From: Heterohyrax brucei
Taxonomy: Eukaryota; Chordata; Mammalia; Hyracoidea; Procaviidae
NCBI GenBank assembly: GCA_028571685.1
Contig: CM053144.1
Location: forward strand, 99,106,171-99,170,170
Reading direction: 5' to 3'
Length of the DNA stretch: 64,000 nt
In this document: positions 21,622 through 33,389 of the stretch, in pieces
Layout: each line of letters begins with the position of its first letter
Numbering within the stretch: the stretch's first letter is position 1
Translations under genes and position numbers: made by a program
Notes under the pieces: model-generated
Seen by the model: only the letters and a program-made list of their open reading frames with translations
Database searches by the model: none
What the model was told of the DNA's origin: nothing

Positions 21622-21960
21622 GCCATAAAAAAGAATGAAGTACTGATACATGCTACAATATGGATACAGCTGGAATTATTATGCTAAGTGAAAGAAGCTA
21701 GACAGAAAAAGTCACATATTATATGATCCATTCATATGAAATGTCCAGAATAAGCAAATGCATAAAGACAGGAAGCAGATTAGTGGTTACCAGGGGTTGG
21801 TAGAGGAAATGAGGAGTAATTGCTTAATGGGTATGGGGCTTCCTTTTAGGGTAATGAAAATATTCTGGAGATAAGAGTGATGGTTGTACAATATTGTGCA
21901 TGTGATTAATGCTACTTTAAAATGGTTCATTTGATGTTATATGAATTTCACCTCAAAAAG
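21622..21960 (+). mobile_element. L1 3' end
   Basis: Typical old L1 3' sequence: aagaatgaagtactgataca, tatgctaagtgaaagaagct, atatgaaatgtccagaataa, gattagtggttaccaggggt, then a short A-rich end. 5'-truncated. Confidence 0.85.
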
Positions 21961-22459
21961 CAGTGAAGGTTTCTGGAGTCTGAATCTTGAGTCTGTTACT
22001 TGCCAGCAATGTTGTCTGGGGCAATTTACTTAACTCACAAAAATGTGTCTCACATTTTCAAAGTAAGGCCAGTCATTGCTGATTTATACCTGTGGGCCTC
22101 CCCTGAATTGTGTGGCCATATGGATACTTGAGAACAATTGAGGGTCTGTTAAGAACGAATAAGGGGACAGAGTGCGTGTTGGGCAGGCAACCAACAGTAT
22201 CTGCTACTATGAGTACTTAGTCATGGAAAAGAAGTTTTAAACTGGAATGTAAAAATATCTTATATAATAATGTATATATATTAACAATTTTCCTACTTAT
22301 CAATGGCGTTTCAGAATGAAATACTAAAACCTCATTGCGCTTGGCTTGGCTTCACAAAACCATGAAAATAATAAAAGAAACTTGTCCCTTAAGGTTCTTA
22401 TAATGAAATCAAGCAATTCTTTCTTTCTTTCAATGAATTTTAATTGAAAACCCTCCATC

Positions 22460-22665
22460 TTCCAGCAATCCAGGTACAAGGGTTAACACCACAGTATTCT
22501 GCACTCGTGGAGCTCACATTTTAGTTTTGGAGTTACATAAAAAATAAAACACAAAAATACACTGTATGTCTTCAGCAGTGGTACACACTATAAAAAAACA
22601 AAGACTGGTGGGGGAAAAGAGATGGAGGGATGGGGAAAATGATAGAGAGGGTAGGACTGCTGTCG
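22460..22665 (+). mobile_element. L2 3' end
   Basis: caagggttaacaccacagta, gtggagctcacattttagtt and a run of aataaaacacaaaaatac resemble the 3' end of LINE-2 (clue: the 'ggagctcacattctag' block). Confidence 0.6.
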
Positions 22666-22704
22666 TAGTAATGTTATAATGTATACAAATGGAAAATTCT
22701 TAAC

Positions 22705-23310
22705 CTGTTGCTGTTAGGTGCCATGGAGGAAATTCCAGCTCATAGTGACCCCTGTACAACAGAATAAAACACTGCCCTGTCTTGTGCTACCTTACAATTG
22801 TGGTGACGCTTGAGCCCCTTTTTGCAGCCACTGTGTCAATCCATCACATTCAGGATCTTTCTCTTGTTTGCAGACCCTCTACTTCACCTTCTCAGGGACT
22901 GGTCCCTCCTGATAATATATTCAAAGTATGTAAGAGGAAGTCTTGCCATCCTTGCTTACAAGGAGCATTCTGGCTATATGATATTTTGCACCAACATCAT
23001 TATTCAAAGACATCAATTCTTTGGTCTTCTTTATTTATTGTCCAGCTCCAGTGTGCATATGAAGCAACTAAAAACACCGTGGCCTGGATCAGGGACACCT
23101 TTTCAACACTTCAAAGAGGTCTCGTGCAGCAGATTTGTCCAGTGCATGTTTGACATCATGACTGTTGCTTCTGTGGGTGTTGATTGTGGATCCAAGTAAA
23201 CTGAAATCCTTGACAACTTCAATCTTTTCTCTGCTTATCATGTATTATGCATTGCCCTAGTTGTGAGGATTTTTGTTATCTTCATGTTGAGGTGTAATCC
23301 ACACTGAAGT
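22705..23310 (-). mobile_element. RTE LINE 3' end, minus strand
   Basis: On the plus strand it starts with the 3' terminus (tgctgttaggtgccatggag) and moves inward: cactgtgtcaatccatcaca, gggactggtccctcctgata, tccaaagtatgtaag-like, gcatatgaagcaact, ttgattgtggatccaagtaa, ttgaggtgtaatccacactg. The frames of 123 and 129 codons on the plus strand are antisense to this LINE and not genes. The terminus shares its sequence with AfroSINE tails. Confidence 0.82.
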
Positions 23311-23865
23311 CTTTTAACAATAATGACATCTCAGCCTCATGAATTTCAATGTTGTGCCTCAGACACACTTTTGTATCATTCTGTCATTCACTAGCTTTGG
23401 GGATTTAGCAAGTTACTAAACTTACGAACCAGGCTTTCCTTATCTATGAAACAGAAAAATGAAAAAAGCAAACTCAAACATTCTTAGAGCAAAGTTGATT
23501 ATAAGAAATTCCGGGGCAGCTCACTGCATTAAAGCAAAACAAGTTCAACAAATGAAGGCAGGATCTGGTCTCTAGGATGTCTGGAGACAGGGTGTGGAAT
23601 GCTGGCCATACTCACTCTTCACCTCACATCTCCATTTTTCTCTGATTACTAGTTTTATATTTTCAGACTTCTTCATAAGGTGGAACAATGCATTGTCATA
23701 CTTGAAGGTAACATTTTTACAGATTAGTCAGAGAGGTAAAATAAAAAGGCTCCTTCCTGTCCATTCCAGCACAAAAATTCTAGGGAAGGACAGTGAGGGC
23801 TAGTTGGGGTCATGTTTGTGTATTCCGGGATCCCTAGTCCAGTCACTGGGACCCGATTACCAGGT
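23311..23865. other. No recognisable feature
   Basis: Unassigned sequence. Confidence 0.45.
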
Positions 23866-24136
23866 TTCCTAGTTATCTAGCACTGCTGTAACAGAAATAC
23901 TGTAAGTGGATGACTTCAACAAACAGAAGTTTTTCTCTCACAATTTAGTAGGTTAGAAGTCTGAATTCAGAGCACCAGCTACACGGAAAGGCTTTCTCTC
24001 TCTGCTGGCTCTGGAGGAAGGTCTTTGCCATCAGTCTTCCCCTGGCCGAGCAGCTTCTCAGTATGGGGAACTCAGGTTTAAAGAACATGCTGTGCTCCTG
24101 GCACTCCTTTCTTGGTAGTGTGAGGACTTCACTTAT
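23866..24136 (-). mobile_element. MaLR-like LTR (family A), minus strand, partial
   Basis: tagttatctagcactgctgt, aagtggatgacttcaacaaa, ctttctctctctgctggctc, then a match to the LTR at 24594 up to about 24136, where homology stops. It is the 3' half of the LTR in reverse. Confidence 0.72.
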
Positions 24137-24292
24137 AAAATGTAAGCTATCAGCAGGACTGGTATATTTTTTATTGTATGTGTATTTGTTGTATCATGTC
24201 AAGCACAAGTATTACTTTATGTTCATATTTATTCAGAAATTATGCATGGTTTGAGGAGATGCGTACAGATGCCAACTTGACAAGGGGTGGGC

Positions 24293-24593
24293 TATGACAG
24301 TAAACGTTGTGTGGCAACTTGGCTGGGCCATGATTCTCAGTGGCTGAGCAGTTATGATGTAGTTTGGCAGTCATGTGATAATGTGATCACTCCCATGATG
24401 AAATTTAGTATCATGAGATCACCTCCATGATGGCATCTACTGTGAGTAGTCAATCATTTGAAGGAGAGTTTCCTTGAGTGTATGGCATGCATCAAATACA
24501 AGTAGACATTCTAAAAGGCTTGCACAGGATCCTGAAGCTGGCTCTCGTTCATCTGACCTTCATTCTTGGAACTTGAGCTAACAGCTTACCTGC
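24293..24593 (+). mobile_element. LTR-like repeat (family C), left part
   Basis: gtgtggcaacttggctgggc, tgatgaaatttagtatcatg, gatggcatctactgtgagta, ctgaccttcattcttggaac. It continues after the inserted LTR at 25159-25412. I recall this as a dispersed afrotherian LTR-type repeat; the name is uncertain. Confidence 0.5.
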
Positions 24594-25158
24594 TGTCTTA
24601 GTCATTTAGTGCCGCTATAACAGAAATACCACAAGTGGATGGCTTTAACAAAGAGAAGTTTATTTTCTCACAGTCCAACAGGCTACACATCCAGATTCAG
24701 GGTGCCAACTCTAGGAGAAGGCTGTCTTTCTCTGTTGGCTCTGCAGAAAGTTCTTGTGATGCATCAGTCAGTCTTCCACTGGTCTGGAAATATCACAGCA
24801 CAGGAAACTCAGGTCCAAAGGATATGCTCTGCTTCTGGCATTGTTTTCTTGGTATGAGGTTCCCAACTTCGAATGCTTCCCTTTCCCTTTATCTCTTGTA
24901 AGATACAAGGTGGTACCAGCCACACCCAAGGAAAATTCCCTTTATGTTGGATCAGGATGTAACCTTAGCAAGCGTGTTACAGACCCACCCTGATCCTCTT
25001 TGACATGATCCAATCTTGCCCATTAACCACAGGCAGACATTAGGATTTGCAACATATGAGAATTACGATCACAAAATAGAGCATAAGCATATAATACTGG
25101 GAATCACGGTCCAGTCAAACTGATACATTTTTAGGGGGACAGAATTCAATCCATGACA
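24594..25158 (-). mobile_element. MaLR-like solo LTR (family A), minus strand
   Basis: 565 bp from tgtcttagtcatttagtgcc to attcaatccatgaca, that is TG...CA when read on the minus strand. Contains the family A blocks in reverse: aagaccacttgtgg-type start, an inverted aataaa, gctctgcagaaagttcttgt, and the 5' end block. It interrupts the family C LTR. No clean TSD was found. Confidence 0.82.
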
Positions 25159-25412
25159 CTTCCAGTCTGACCTGTCAGGCTTGGGATCTATCAGTCTTCA
25201 CAGCCTATGAGCAAGAGTATTGCTCTCTGACCTGCTGATCTTGGGTTTACCAGTCCCTACAGTGACACTAAGTCAGGAGAGGTCACTCAGTCTCGGAATG
25301 TTCCAGGTTCCAAAACTACATGAGTCACTTCCTCGATATAAATAAGTCTGTCTGTATCTATGTCTATATAGCTTACCAGTTTTAATTCTCTAGAGAACCC
25401 AGCTTAAGACAA
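25159..25412 (+). mobile_element. LTR-like repeat (family C), right part
   Basis: ctgacctgctgatcttgggt, aaactacatgagtcacttcc, gataaataagtctgtctgta-type sequence and ttctctagagaacccagctt continue family C from 24293. Confidence 0.5.
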
Positions 25413-25538
25413 CAAGCTACACTGATGAGTTCATTCTAAGTACACTGTGGGCACAGATGCAGAAAACTATAATTATCAGTGTCACCTTCACTATGAGGTT
25501 GGCATCAGCTGGGACAGCTCCTAGAGGGAGGGGAAGGT

Positions 25539-26064
25539 TGTCACCACATGAGTTGAATTTTGTCCCCCCAAATGTATGCCAAATTGGCTAGGCCATGGTT
25601 CCCAGTATTGTGTAACTGCCCACCATTCTGTGATCTGATGTGATTATACTGTGTGTTACAAATCCTAACATCTGTGATGTTGATGAAGCGGGATTGGAGG
25701 CAGTTATGTTAGTGAGGTAGGGCTCCATCTACAGGATTAGGTTGTATCTTGAGTTAATTTATTTTGAAACATAAAAGAGAGAATTGAGCAGAGATAAGAG
25801 GGACCTCCTTCCACCAAGAAAGATGACCTGGGAGCACAGCACATACTTTGGACCCAGTAACCCTGCCCTGAGAAGCTCCAAGACCAGAAGAAGATCTGAT
25901 AGCAAAGACCTTCCTTCTGAGCCAACAGAGAAAGAAAGACTTCCTTAAGAGCTGGTATCCTGAATTTGGGTTTCTACCTCTCAAACTGTGAGCGACTACA
26001 TTTCTGCTTGTTAAAATCATCCACTTTTGGTATTTCTGTATAGCATCACTAGTTAACTAAGACA
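25539..26064 (+). mobile_element. MaLR-like solo LTR (family A), plus strand
   Basis: 526 bp from tgtcaccacatgagttgaat to gttaactaagaca. Same landmarks as 6923-7408, with a ggattaggttgtatcttgag block. TSD not preserved (aaggt versus gcaca). Confidence 0.82.
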
Positions 26065-26450
26065 GCACAAAGGAGACAGGTAACATTAAATAAACATGTT
26101 AATCCTTGTAAATTTCCTGTGGGGATTAAGCTAACAGAAGTTCAGTTGAGATCCATTTTACAGCAGGATTAAGTAGTAAACTCAGAATGTTAATTAAGGG
26201 GAACCCCCTCTACAAAGTCTGCATTTTAGAACCCAGTATACTGAATATAAGCTGTTTTAATTCCAGCACTAGAGTGGATTACTAATACCTCAGTAGAGAA
26301 CATGAAGACAATTTAGATGATGTTTAGGTGTGTTATGAATTAAATAACATACCACTCAAATCAGTCTTGTAAATCCTAACTCTATATCTATAGATTTAAT
26401 CCCATTTGGGAATGGGGTTTTCTATTTTTTTATTAATGAGGCCCTATTAG

Positions 26451-26620
26451 GGTAACCCTGGTGCATAGTGGTTAAGTCTTACAATTGCTAACCAAAAGGT
26501 CTCAGCAGTTCAAGTCCACCAGGCACTTCTTGCAAACTCTATGGGGCAGTTCTACGCTGTCTATAGGACTGCTGTGAGTTAGAATTGACTCGATGGCACT
26601 GGGTTTGGTTTTTGTTTTGG
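26451..26620 (+). mobile_element. AfroSINE, plus strand, inside MLT1-like LTR
   Basis: ggtaaccctggtgcatagtg head, ggtctcagcagttcaagtcc B box, gttctacgctgtctatagga, gaattgactcgatggcactg and a gttt-rich tail. Flanked by tattag (26445-26450 and 26621-26626). Confidence 0.92.
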
Positions 26621-26917
26621 TATTAGTGTAAGGTGTGTCTAAAACTAATCCCGTCTGAGATATAAAAAAAGCAGATTAGGCACAGAAACAAGGAAACAAA
26701 AATGGGTGAAGATAGATTGCATGCCACATGAAGACTACCAAGGAACCTAGGAACAGAAGTTGAAAAGAGACAAGAATCTTTCCGCAGAGCCAGCAGAGAA
26801 AGACAGCCGTCCCCTAGATCAAGTGCCCCGAATTTGGAGTTCTAATCTCCTAAATTGTAAGAAAATAAATTTCTGTTCATTAAAGCCACCCGCTTGTGGT
26901 ATTTCTGTTGTGGTGAC

Positions 26918-27438
26918 TGTCATGGATTGACTTGTGTCCCCCCAAAAATATGTGTGGCCATTTGCTTGGGCTATGATTCCTTGTATTCTACGATTGTCCT
27001 CTAGTTTGTGAGTTTGCTGTGCTGTATGTTAAAGGATTAGGGTGGGACTATAAATCCCTTTATAAGATCACCTCCCTGCTCCACTGTAAAGGGAGTTTCC
27101 CTGGATTATGGCTTACCCACCCTTAATCCTTTCATCCTAGAAGAGAGAAAAGGAAAGGGAAGCAGGCACAGAATTGTGAACCTCACACCATCAAGCAAGC
27201 AGAACCGGGAGAAGAGTACATCCTTCAGACCTGAGGTTCCTGCACCCAGATGCTCCCTGGGCAGACTGATGCAATACTGGACTTTCCTCCAGAGCTGACA
27301 AGGGGGAAAGCCTTTCCCTGGAGCGGACACCTGAATTTGGACCTGTAGCCTACTGAACTGTGTAAGAATAAACCTTCCTTTGTTAAAGCTATCCACTCTG
27401 TGGCATTTCTGTTAAGGCAGCACTAGCTGACTGAAACA
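26918..27438 (+). mobile_element. MaLR-like solo LTR (family A) with 5-bp TSD
   Basis: 521 bp from tgtcatggattgacttgtgt to agctgactgaaaca, with a perfect 5-bp TSD gtgac (26913-26917 and 27439-27443). Inserted in the 3' end of an older MLT1-like LTR. The 96-codon minus frame at 27106-27396 is antisense to this LTR and not a gene. Confidence 0.88.
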
Positions 27439-27461
27439 GTGACACTAAAGAAACTGAGACA

Positions 27462-27831
27462 AGGAGTCATGCTATGTGAAAAAATACTCTTTAAACACCA
27501 GGATTGCCTTGTACAAAGTAAGAGACTCACAATATGAAAAGTATATGAGAACAAGCCAAGGAGGAACAAACTCTTTAATACTCTCCTAAGTCTTCACTAA
27601 GCCTTTCCTGAGATTATTCCAGGCAAAATATGCACAGCAGCATTTGCTTACTCATTTACTAAAGTGGTAAGTGAATCTATGGGCTTGTTTGAATGAGCAT
27701 ACACACATTATTAAAAAGAGAAAATATACACACTTCATACATTTTCTCCCCTTTTCCCTGTTGAGCTGGTATATTTGGATACAAGTGAAATACACACAGC
27801 ATACAACTCTTTGAGAAAGCACATAGATGGT
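27462..27831. other. No recognisable feature
   Basis: Unassigned sequence between LTRs. Confidence 0.4.
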
Positions 27832-28207
27832 GTTATGGGTTGAATAGGATTTGTTCAAAATATGTGCTTAAATCATAACCCCTGTACCAGTAAGTATGAC
27901 CCTGTTTGGAAACAGGAGTTTTCTTTTGTTACATTCATGCATGCATACTGGGTAGGGTGGGCTCTAAACCTAATCACTTTTGAGTTATAAAAAGACCAGA
28001 ACAGACATAGAGATGCACACAGGAGGAAGACAGACACCAAGGAACGTCAAGGTGCTCCCAAAGTGATCCATAAGGAGGGATGTGCCCCTAGAATCACACA
28101 ATGTATTTGGACTTCTAGCCTCCAGAACTGTGAGAAAATAAATTTTTGTTCTTTACAGCCACTCGCTTGTGGTATTGGTGTTACAGCGGTAATAGGTAAC
28201 TAAGACA
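27832..28207 (+). mobile_element. MaLR-like LTR
   Basis: tgttatgggttgaataggat start, gaccctgtttggaaacagga, gacttctagcctccagaact, gagaaaataaatttttgttc, cacttgcttgtggtattgg-type end, closing ggtaactaagaca. 376 bp, shorter than family A. No TSD found. Confidence 0.78.
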
Positions 28208-28244
28208 CTTGTTATCTGAAACTTATTTAAAAAATGAAAATGCA

Positions 28245-28390
28245 CAACCCACTTCTGTCAAATCAGTTCCAACTCATAGTGATCCTACGGGACAGAGGAC
28301 ACCTGCTCCATAGCATTTCCAGGGGTCGCTGGTGGATTTAAACTGCTCACATTTTGGTTAGCAGCCATAGCTCTTAACCACTATAGCACT
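28245..28390 (-). mobile_element. AfroSINE, minus strand
   Basis: cacttctgtcaaatcagttc tail, ccataggattt-like body, ggtcgctggtggatttaaac, ttggttagcagccatagctc head. Confidence 0.88.
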
Positions 28391-28590
28391 AAATGTCAGC
28401 TGAGTCAGAACTGGAGTTTCTGTCTTTCCTGAAGGATGATTTTCCTTCAGGACACAACTGTGTATTTCTGTCCCTGTGAGTTTTCTTTGGGAATGGTGTT
28501 TTTTTTTGAAGATAATCAAAGGTGTTCTCAAAATTCTGGGTGTTAAAAAAACTAGCCAAGCCAAGTGCCATAAAAAAACTAAGAATTTTT

Positions 28591-28960
28591 TTTAAAATTT
28601 TTTATTTAATATAACTGAGTGAAAATGTACATTCCCATGTAAATTTACATACCCAGCTATATGCAGCTTCCACTGCTCTCCCTGCCCGGTGACAGCACAC
28701 TATTCCTCTCTGCTCCATACATATCTCATTGTCCCAACAGTCTCTTTATCCCCTCCTCTCCACCCACTCTCCTTCCTCCAGCCAGAGGTCAGCAGGAAGA
28801 CATCCTATAGATGTATAGAACCATAAAGTGCATCCAATATATGGTCACTGCATCGCCAAGTCCAATCCATTCCTGTCTGAAGTGTGGACCTTCGTTATGA
28901 TTTAAGCGTGGACCTTTGTTATGATTTAAGCATGGGCCTTCGTTATGATTTAAGAATTTT
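28591..28960. repeat. Probable dispersed repeat with 24-bp tandem array
   Basis: A T-rich start, then atgtacattcccatgtaaat and a pyrimidine-rich middle (tctttatcccctcctctcc), ending in a three-unit tandem array. The layout resembles other afrotherian dispersed repeats, but I cannot name it. Confidence 0.4.
28884..28954 (+). repeat. 24-bp tandem repeat, three units
   Basis: Units at 28884-28907, 28908-28931 and 28932-28954 share cgttatgatttaag, with one to three substitutions each. Confidence 0.92.
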
Positions 28961-29844
28961 TTAAAAACGTGTTTCTACTCATGATTTGGCAGCTCCCCAA
29001 ACCCACCCTGAATCTCTTCTTACTCCACTTCATTTGAAGCTTTTCTCAGGTCAAATTTCTGGTTATTACTAGTGACATCTCCCACATCATGCACATACAG
29101 ATTATCCACTTGAATGAAAATAAAGGCACACCCAACATTCCATTCTAATAGGAAGGAAAATACTAGAATCCATTGAGTGGAAAACTTGCGTTTTCCTGTT
29201 CGTGTTGAACTACAATTCAAATAGCTTTAAGATTGTATGTATTAAAATCGTTGCACTCCTAGAAATACCTCCATGAACATATCACCTACTTCTAATTCCT
29301 TTATTTGGTGTTTGAAATTAAAACTGATATGTACAGGGAAATACATACATTTACTACAGAGAAGAATCTTGTTGTTGATTAGTGGATTCCTAATTTTTCT
29401 AGAAAACTGTGGAAACTAATTTGCCAGTGAAAGAATCTTTACTAGCTGTGCTTTACCTAGGGCTATTTATTTGTTATTAACTCCAGATGCTTTTATATAT
29501 TTGGGTTCTTAGGCTGAGCATTTTCAGGGGAGACTGGGGACTTAATGAAATAAACTAACATTTTTTCTTCTCTTTTTTTAAAACCCTTTTTCATGGAAAG
29601 TAGGAATTCATTTGCTGAATAATGAACATGGCATATTCCACTTAATTACTTTTCCAGACTCTCCTGTCTCATACCTGATTCAAGGTTTTTCAGAAGTTTA
29701 ATTAAAATATTCAGAGTACTTGGTGAGAGAAAATAGGATCGAGATATGTTTAACTCCTTCTACGATTACAGCAGAGAAGCCTGATGCTTTAAAACTATTA
29801 TTTCAGGAAATGTGGTAGTGCCTAGCACTTCGAGAGTAGTCTTA
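28961..29844. other. No recognisable feature
   Basis: AT-rich, single-copy-like. A 66-codon minus frame (29020-29220) is not recognised. Confidence 0.45.
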
Positions 29845-30022
29845 CTGATAAAGATATGAGTTTGCAAGTGACTGCTAATAGAAAGGTCAGCAGCCACTAT
29901 GTAGCATAAAGATGCATCAGTCAAGCATCGTTAAAGATTTACAGCCTTCAAAACCCCATGTGGCAGTTCTACTCTGTCCTACAGGGTCCCTGTGAGTCAG
30001 AATCAACTAGATGGCAACAAAA
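29845..30022 (+). mobile_element. AfroSINE long variant, plus strand
   Basis: gactgctaatagaaaggtca, aaagatttacagccttcaaa insert, atgtggcagttctactctgt, cctgtgagtcagaatcaact tail. Confidence 0.78.
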
Positions 30023-30222
30023 AGGATGGGAAATGGGGAAGAAGACATGTTAAACGTAGCCCTCCTGTTTCAAGTAACTTGAATTTTTTTAAGGGAAGGT
30101 GTGATGCAGTCAGTAATTTACAATTTTCAGCAGTTTGTATGTAAATGTGTGTTTCATTTTGTTTGAATCGAGACTGTGGGGCAGGCAGTTATCCTCATTG
30201 AGAAGACACACTGCAGGGGTGG

Positions 30223-30393
30223 TTAAACCAATGCTGTGGGGTCAGTTTCCACTCATGATGACCCCATGTGTGACAGACTAGAACTGTTTCCAGAGGGGTT
30301 TCAACAGCTGATTTTGGGGAAGGAGATCACCAGGTTTTTCTTCAGAGGCACCTCTGGGTAGACTTAAACTGCCAAGTGTGTTAACCATCAGTA
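30223..30393 (-). mobile_element. AfroSINE, longer subfamily, minus strand
   Basis: aatgctgtggggtcagtttc tail, tgaccccatgtgtgacagac, gaaggagatcaccaggtttt insert, gtgtgttaaccatcagtact head. Confidence 0.78.
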
Positions 30394-32267
30394 CTGTCAG
30401 GGGTGGTTAGTGGGAACAGTTAACAAAAGGTTGAACTCTAGGTGATTTAACTTTCATCTCCGATAACACTGGAGGTTTTCGATATTAGCCTATAGCATCT
30501 CAGAAGTGGGTCTTTATTTGCGAAATTTCCCAGTTTTCAAGATTAGTAGATTGGCTAGAAATGCTTTAAAGGCCTTCTTGCTTTAGTATGGACAAGATTT
30601 AAGAATATAGTGAAGTTCCCTAGGCTTGACTTTTACACAGTTATGTGTCCAGGATAATTAGTGCTAAAAAAAATCCTGGAGGAGGCAGAAGACTAGATGA
30701 GATCGGATCCGTACTAGAAGTGGTGGAATGAGGCCCAGACTAGAAAAGCCACCTGATAGCTGGAGACAGAGTCTATGGTTTTCTTTAAGCCTTTTAGGTC
30801 ACGAAGTAACAATCTTGGTAACAGTAGCTCCATAAATCTGTGGTTGACCTCACAACGGTCTTCTCTCATCCTCTCTCCTCATCCCAAGGTAAGTACCTGG
30901 TTTCTAGACATTCAAAACCTTTTACTTTCTTCAAATGTTTATAGTCTTTACTCTGAAGCTGACTCAGAGAAATGCTTAAGACCGTTACTGAATATAACAC
31001 TGTTAATGAACTTCATCCTTTTGGCAAATGATTACAACTTATTATGTAGAATAAAACTTAGAAATGATCTCTGTTTATAACTGTCACTTAAAATATGCAT
31101 AACCATGTATACTAAATATTGTGATTGATATCCAAATGATTTCAAAGTGTAGATTATAATGTGTGCTTGGTAAATGTGAATCTTAACAGTAGCAGATATT
31201 TCTTTCTTTCTTAAAATGATAATGTAACAAATTTGGAGAAGGAAAAGGATGGCCATGAACTTCAGAGAGGTCAGTCACAATGTAAACATCACACTTGTAG
31301 AGCTGTCAGTAAGGCCAATGAGCTAGATAGATTGTGATAAGATTTACAGCATGCAATGGCATTTCACTGGGGCTTCACACTAAAATGTGGCTTATTTCTT
31401 GTGTCTACTATTTTAACTATACACTGACATTTTCTAAACACATTCTAATGAAAGGTGACTGAAACAACTATACCCTGGAAAGTGAAAATAATTTGTTTTC
31501 TCAGCTTTACAAATATTTAAGGATATTTTAAAGACCAACATTTTATTGTATGCAGGAAGTAGCACTGCTAAAAAAAATTACTACTTGAAGACTATGCAGT
31601 AAAATAGAGTTATCATGCCTCTAAGTGAACTGCATAAAAATTGATGTTCTTTCTTTGAGAGATCAAGGTTGTATTTTTTCAGGGAGAAAGGGCAATCAAG
31701 AAATGAATTTCCTTACAGTCTCACAACACAGCTGTTTTTACTAGTGTCCCCACCTCTACTCTAATCGCACTGAAGGGTGCCGATTATAAGCAAAAACACA
31801 AGGTGCTAGAAGCTTGAGAAAGGCCATAGGTACAGAGGACTGGAGATCAGCAAAATGATCTTGACGATTTCCTCATGAGAAAGGCTGAGACAATGCCTGA
31901 AAGGCCAAGAGCTCCCTGTTTAAGAAACCATAGAGCAAAAGAGGTCTGGGGAATCCTTACATGGAAAAAAACCTGAATGTGAAGCTCCATGCTGTGTAAC
32001 AGGTTGCCTTGCACAAAATCCATACAGATTTGTATCTCAATTTTTTTTAAAAATAGAACAATTATTGAGTAAATTACAATGGGAAAAAGAAATATGCTAT
32101 TCAACTAGCATCTTTAGTATTGGAATATTACCTACAGAGGAGAAATTGTAAATGTCCCATAATTTTATGAGTTGAGAACCAAATACTAGGCCAATGGGCA
32201 TATTTTGGAAACTATACCTAACCTGGCCACAGGAATGAAGAGTTCATAACATTTTTTGCAGTAGCAT
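30394..32267. other. Low-repeat stretch, no gene found
   Basis: About 1.9 kb, AT-rich and single-copy-like. Frames of 101 codons (30775-31080 plus) and 85 codons (31847-32104 minus) show no domain I recognise. Confidence 0.45.
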
Positions 32268-32385
32268 ACCAAAACCAAACTAAACCCATTGCTACTGAGC
32301 TAATTCCAACTCACAGCAACCCTAGAAGATACAGGAGAACTGCCCCATAGAGTTTCCAAGGAGTGGTGGTGGATACATAACAGTT
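32268..32385 (-). mobile_element. AfroSINE, minus strand, head-truncated
   Basis: accaaactaaacccattgct tail, ccccatagagtttccaagga body, stopping at gtggatacataacagttc. Confidence 0.85.
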
Positions 32386-32604
32386 CAATCAGTTCTCTCT
32401 TTGCCCTTCTCTGATGCTATAGGAGCTTTTTGGCTTTGAGAAACACATCAGTTAAGACAAGCCACTGACTGAAAGAAAATATTTGTAAAATATATCTGGT
32501 AAAGGATTTGTATTCAACTTATATAAGAAGTTTTGTAACAAAATAGTAAGAAAACAACCCAATTACAAAATGGGCAAAAGATCTGAACAAGCCCCTTTCC
32601 AAAA

Positions 32605-32640
32605 TTTAGTTGGCAGTTGCACTCTTCCACTAGGGTTCCA
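32605..32640 (-). mobile_element. AfroSINE head fragment inside L1
   Basis: ttggcagttgcactcttcca and ctagggttcc resemble the tRNA-like head of AfroSINE. It interrupts L1 between two ccaaa repeats. Very short, so tentative. Confidence 0.4.
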
Positions 32641-32650
32641 AAGAAGATGC

Positions 32651-32815
32651 CAAGACAAAACCAAACCCACTGGCCGTGAGTCACTTCCCACTTGCAGCGA
32701 CTCTGTAGGTCAGAGTAGAAATGCCCCATAGAGTTTCCAAGGAGTGTCTGGTGTACCTGAACGGCAGAGCTTTCTGGTTAGCAGACATAGCACATAACCA
32801 CTATACCACCCACAG
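32651..32815 (-). mobile_element. AfroSINE, minus strand, inside L1
   Basis: aaaccaaacccactggccgt tail, gccccatagagtttccaagg body, tggttagcagacatagcaca head, ccactataccaccc end. L1 sequence resumes at about 32816. Confidence 0.9.
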
Positions 32816-33389
32816 GTGACAAATAAGCGTATGAAAATACGTCATTGGGGAATTGTAAATTAACATAACAATGAAATACCACTATGTATCTATAAAAATG
32901 GCTAAAATTCAAAACAGTGACAACACCAAATGCTGATAACAATATGGAGAGTCTGGTGGAAAACTCTCATTCTTTGCTGATGGGAATACAAAACAGTATA
33001 GCCAGTTTGGAATATAGCCTGGCAGTTTTCTCGAAGCTAAACATAGGCTTGCCATTTGATCTAGCACTCACACTCCTAGGTATTTACCCCAATGATCTGA
33101 AAACGTATTTTCACATAAAAACCTGTACATGAATGCTTATGGCAATCTTATTTATAATCACCAAAAACTGCAACCAAGATGCCCTTTAAACAAACTATGA
33201 TGTGTTCATACAATGGAGAACTATTCACCAATAAGAATAGCTATCCACCTCCAAAAAAGCGTGAGAAATCTTAAATGCACATTGCTAAGGAAAGAAGCCC
33301 TTCTGAAAAGCTATATATTGCTTGGTTTCAAGTATGACATTCTAGAAGAGGTCAACCTATAACGACTGTAAAAAGACGAGTAGTTGTCA

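Larger units (their letters stand above)
26331..27461 (+). mobile_element. Older MLT1-like LTR carrying two insertions
   Basis: Begins tgttatgaattaaataacat, ends gaaactgagaca, flanked by an imperfect 5-bp TSD (aggtg / aggag). It holds an AfroSINE at 26451-26620 and a family A LTR at 26918-27438. Its own parts are 26331-26450, 26621-26917 and 27444-27461. Internal signals include ctgagatataaaaaaagcag and tgtaagaaaataaatttctg. Confidence 0.72.

Noticed and set aside
22782..23199. Frames of 123 and 129 codons on the plus strand
   Set aside because: They run antisense to an RTE LINE relic.
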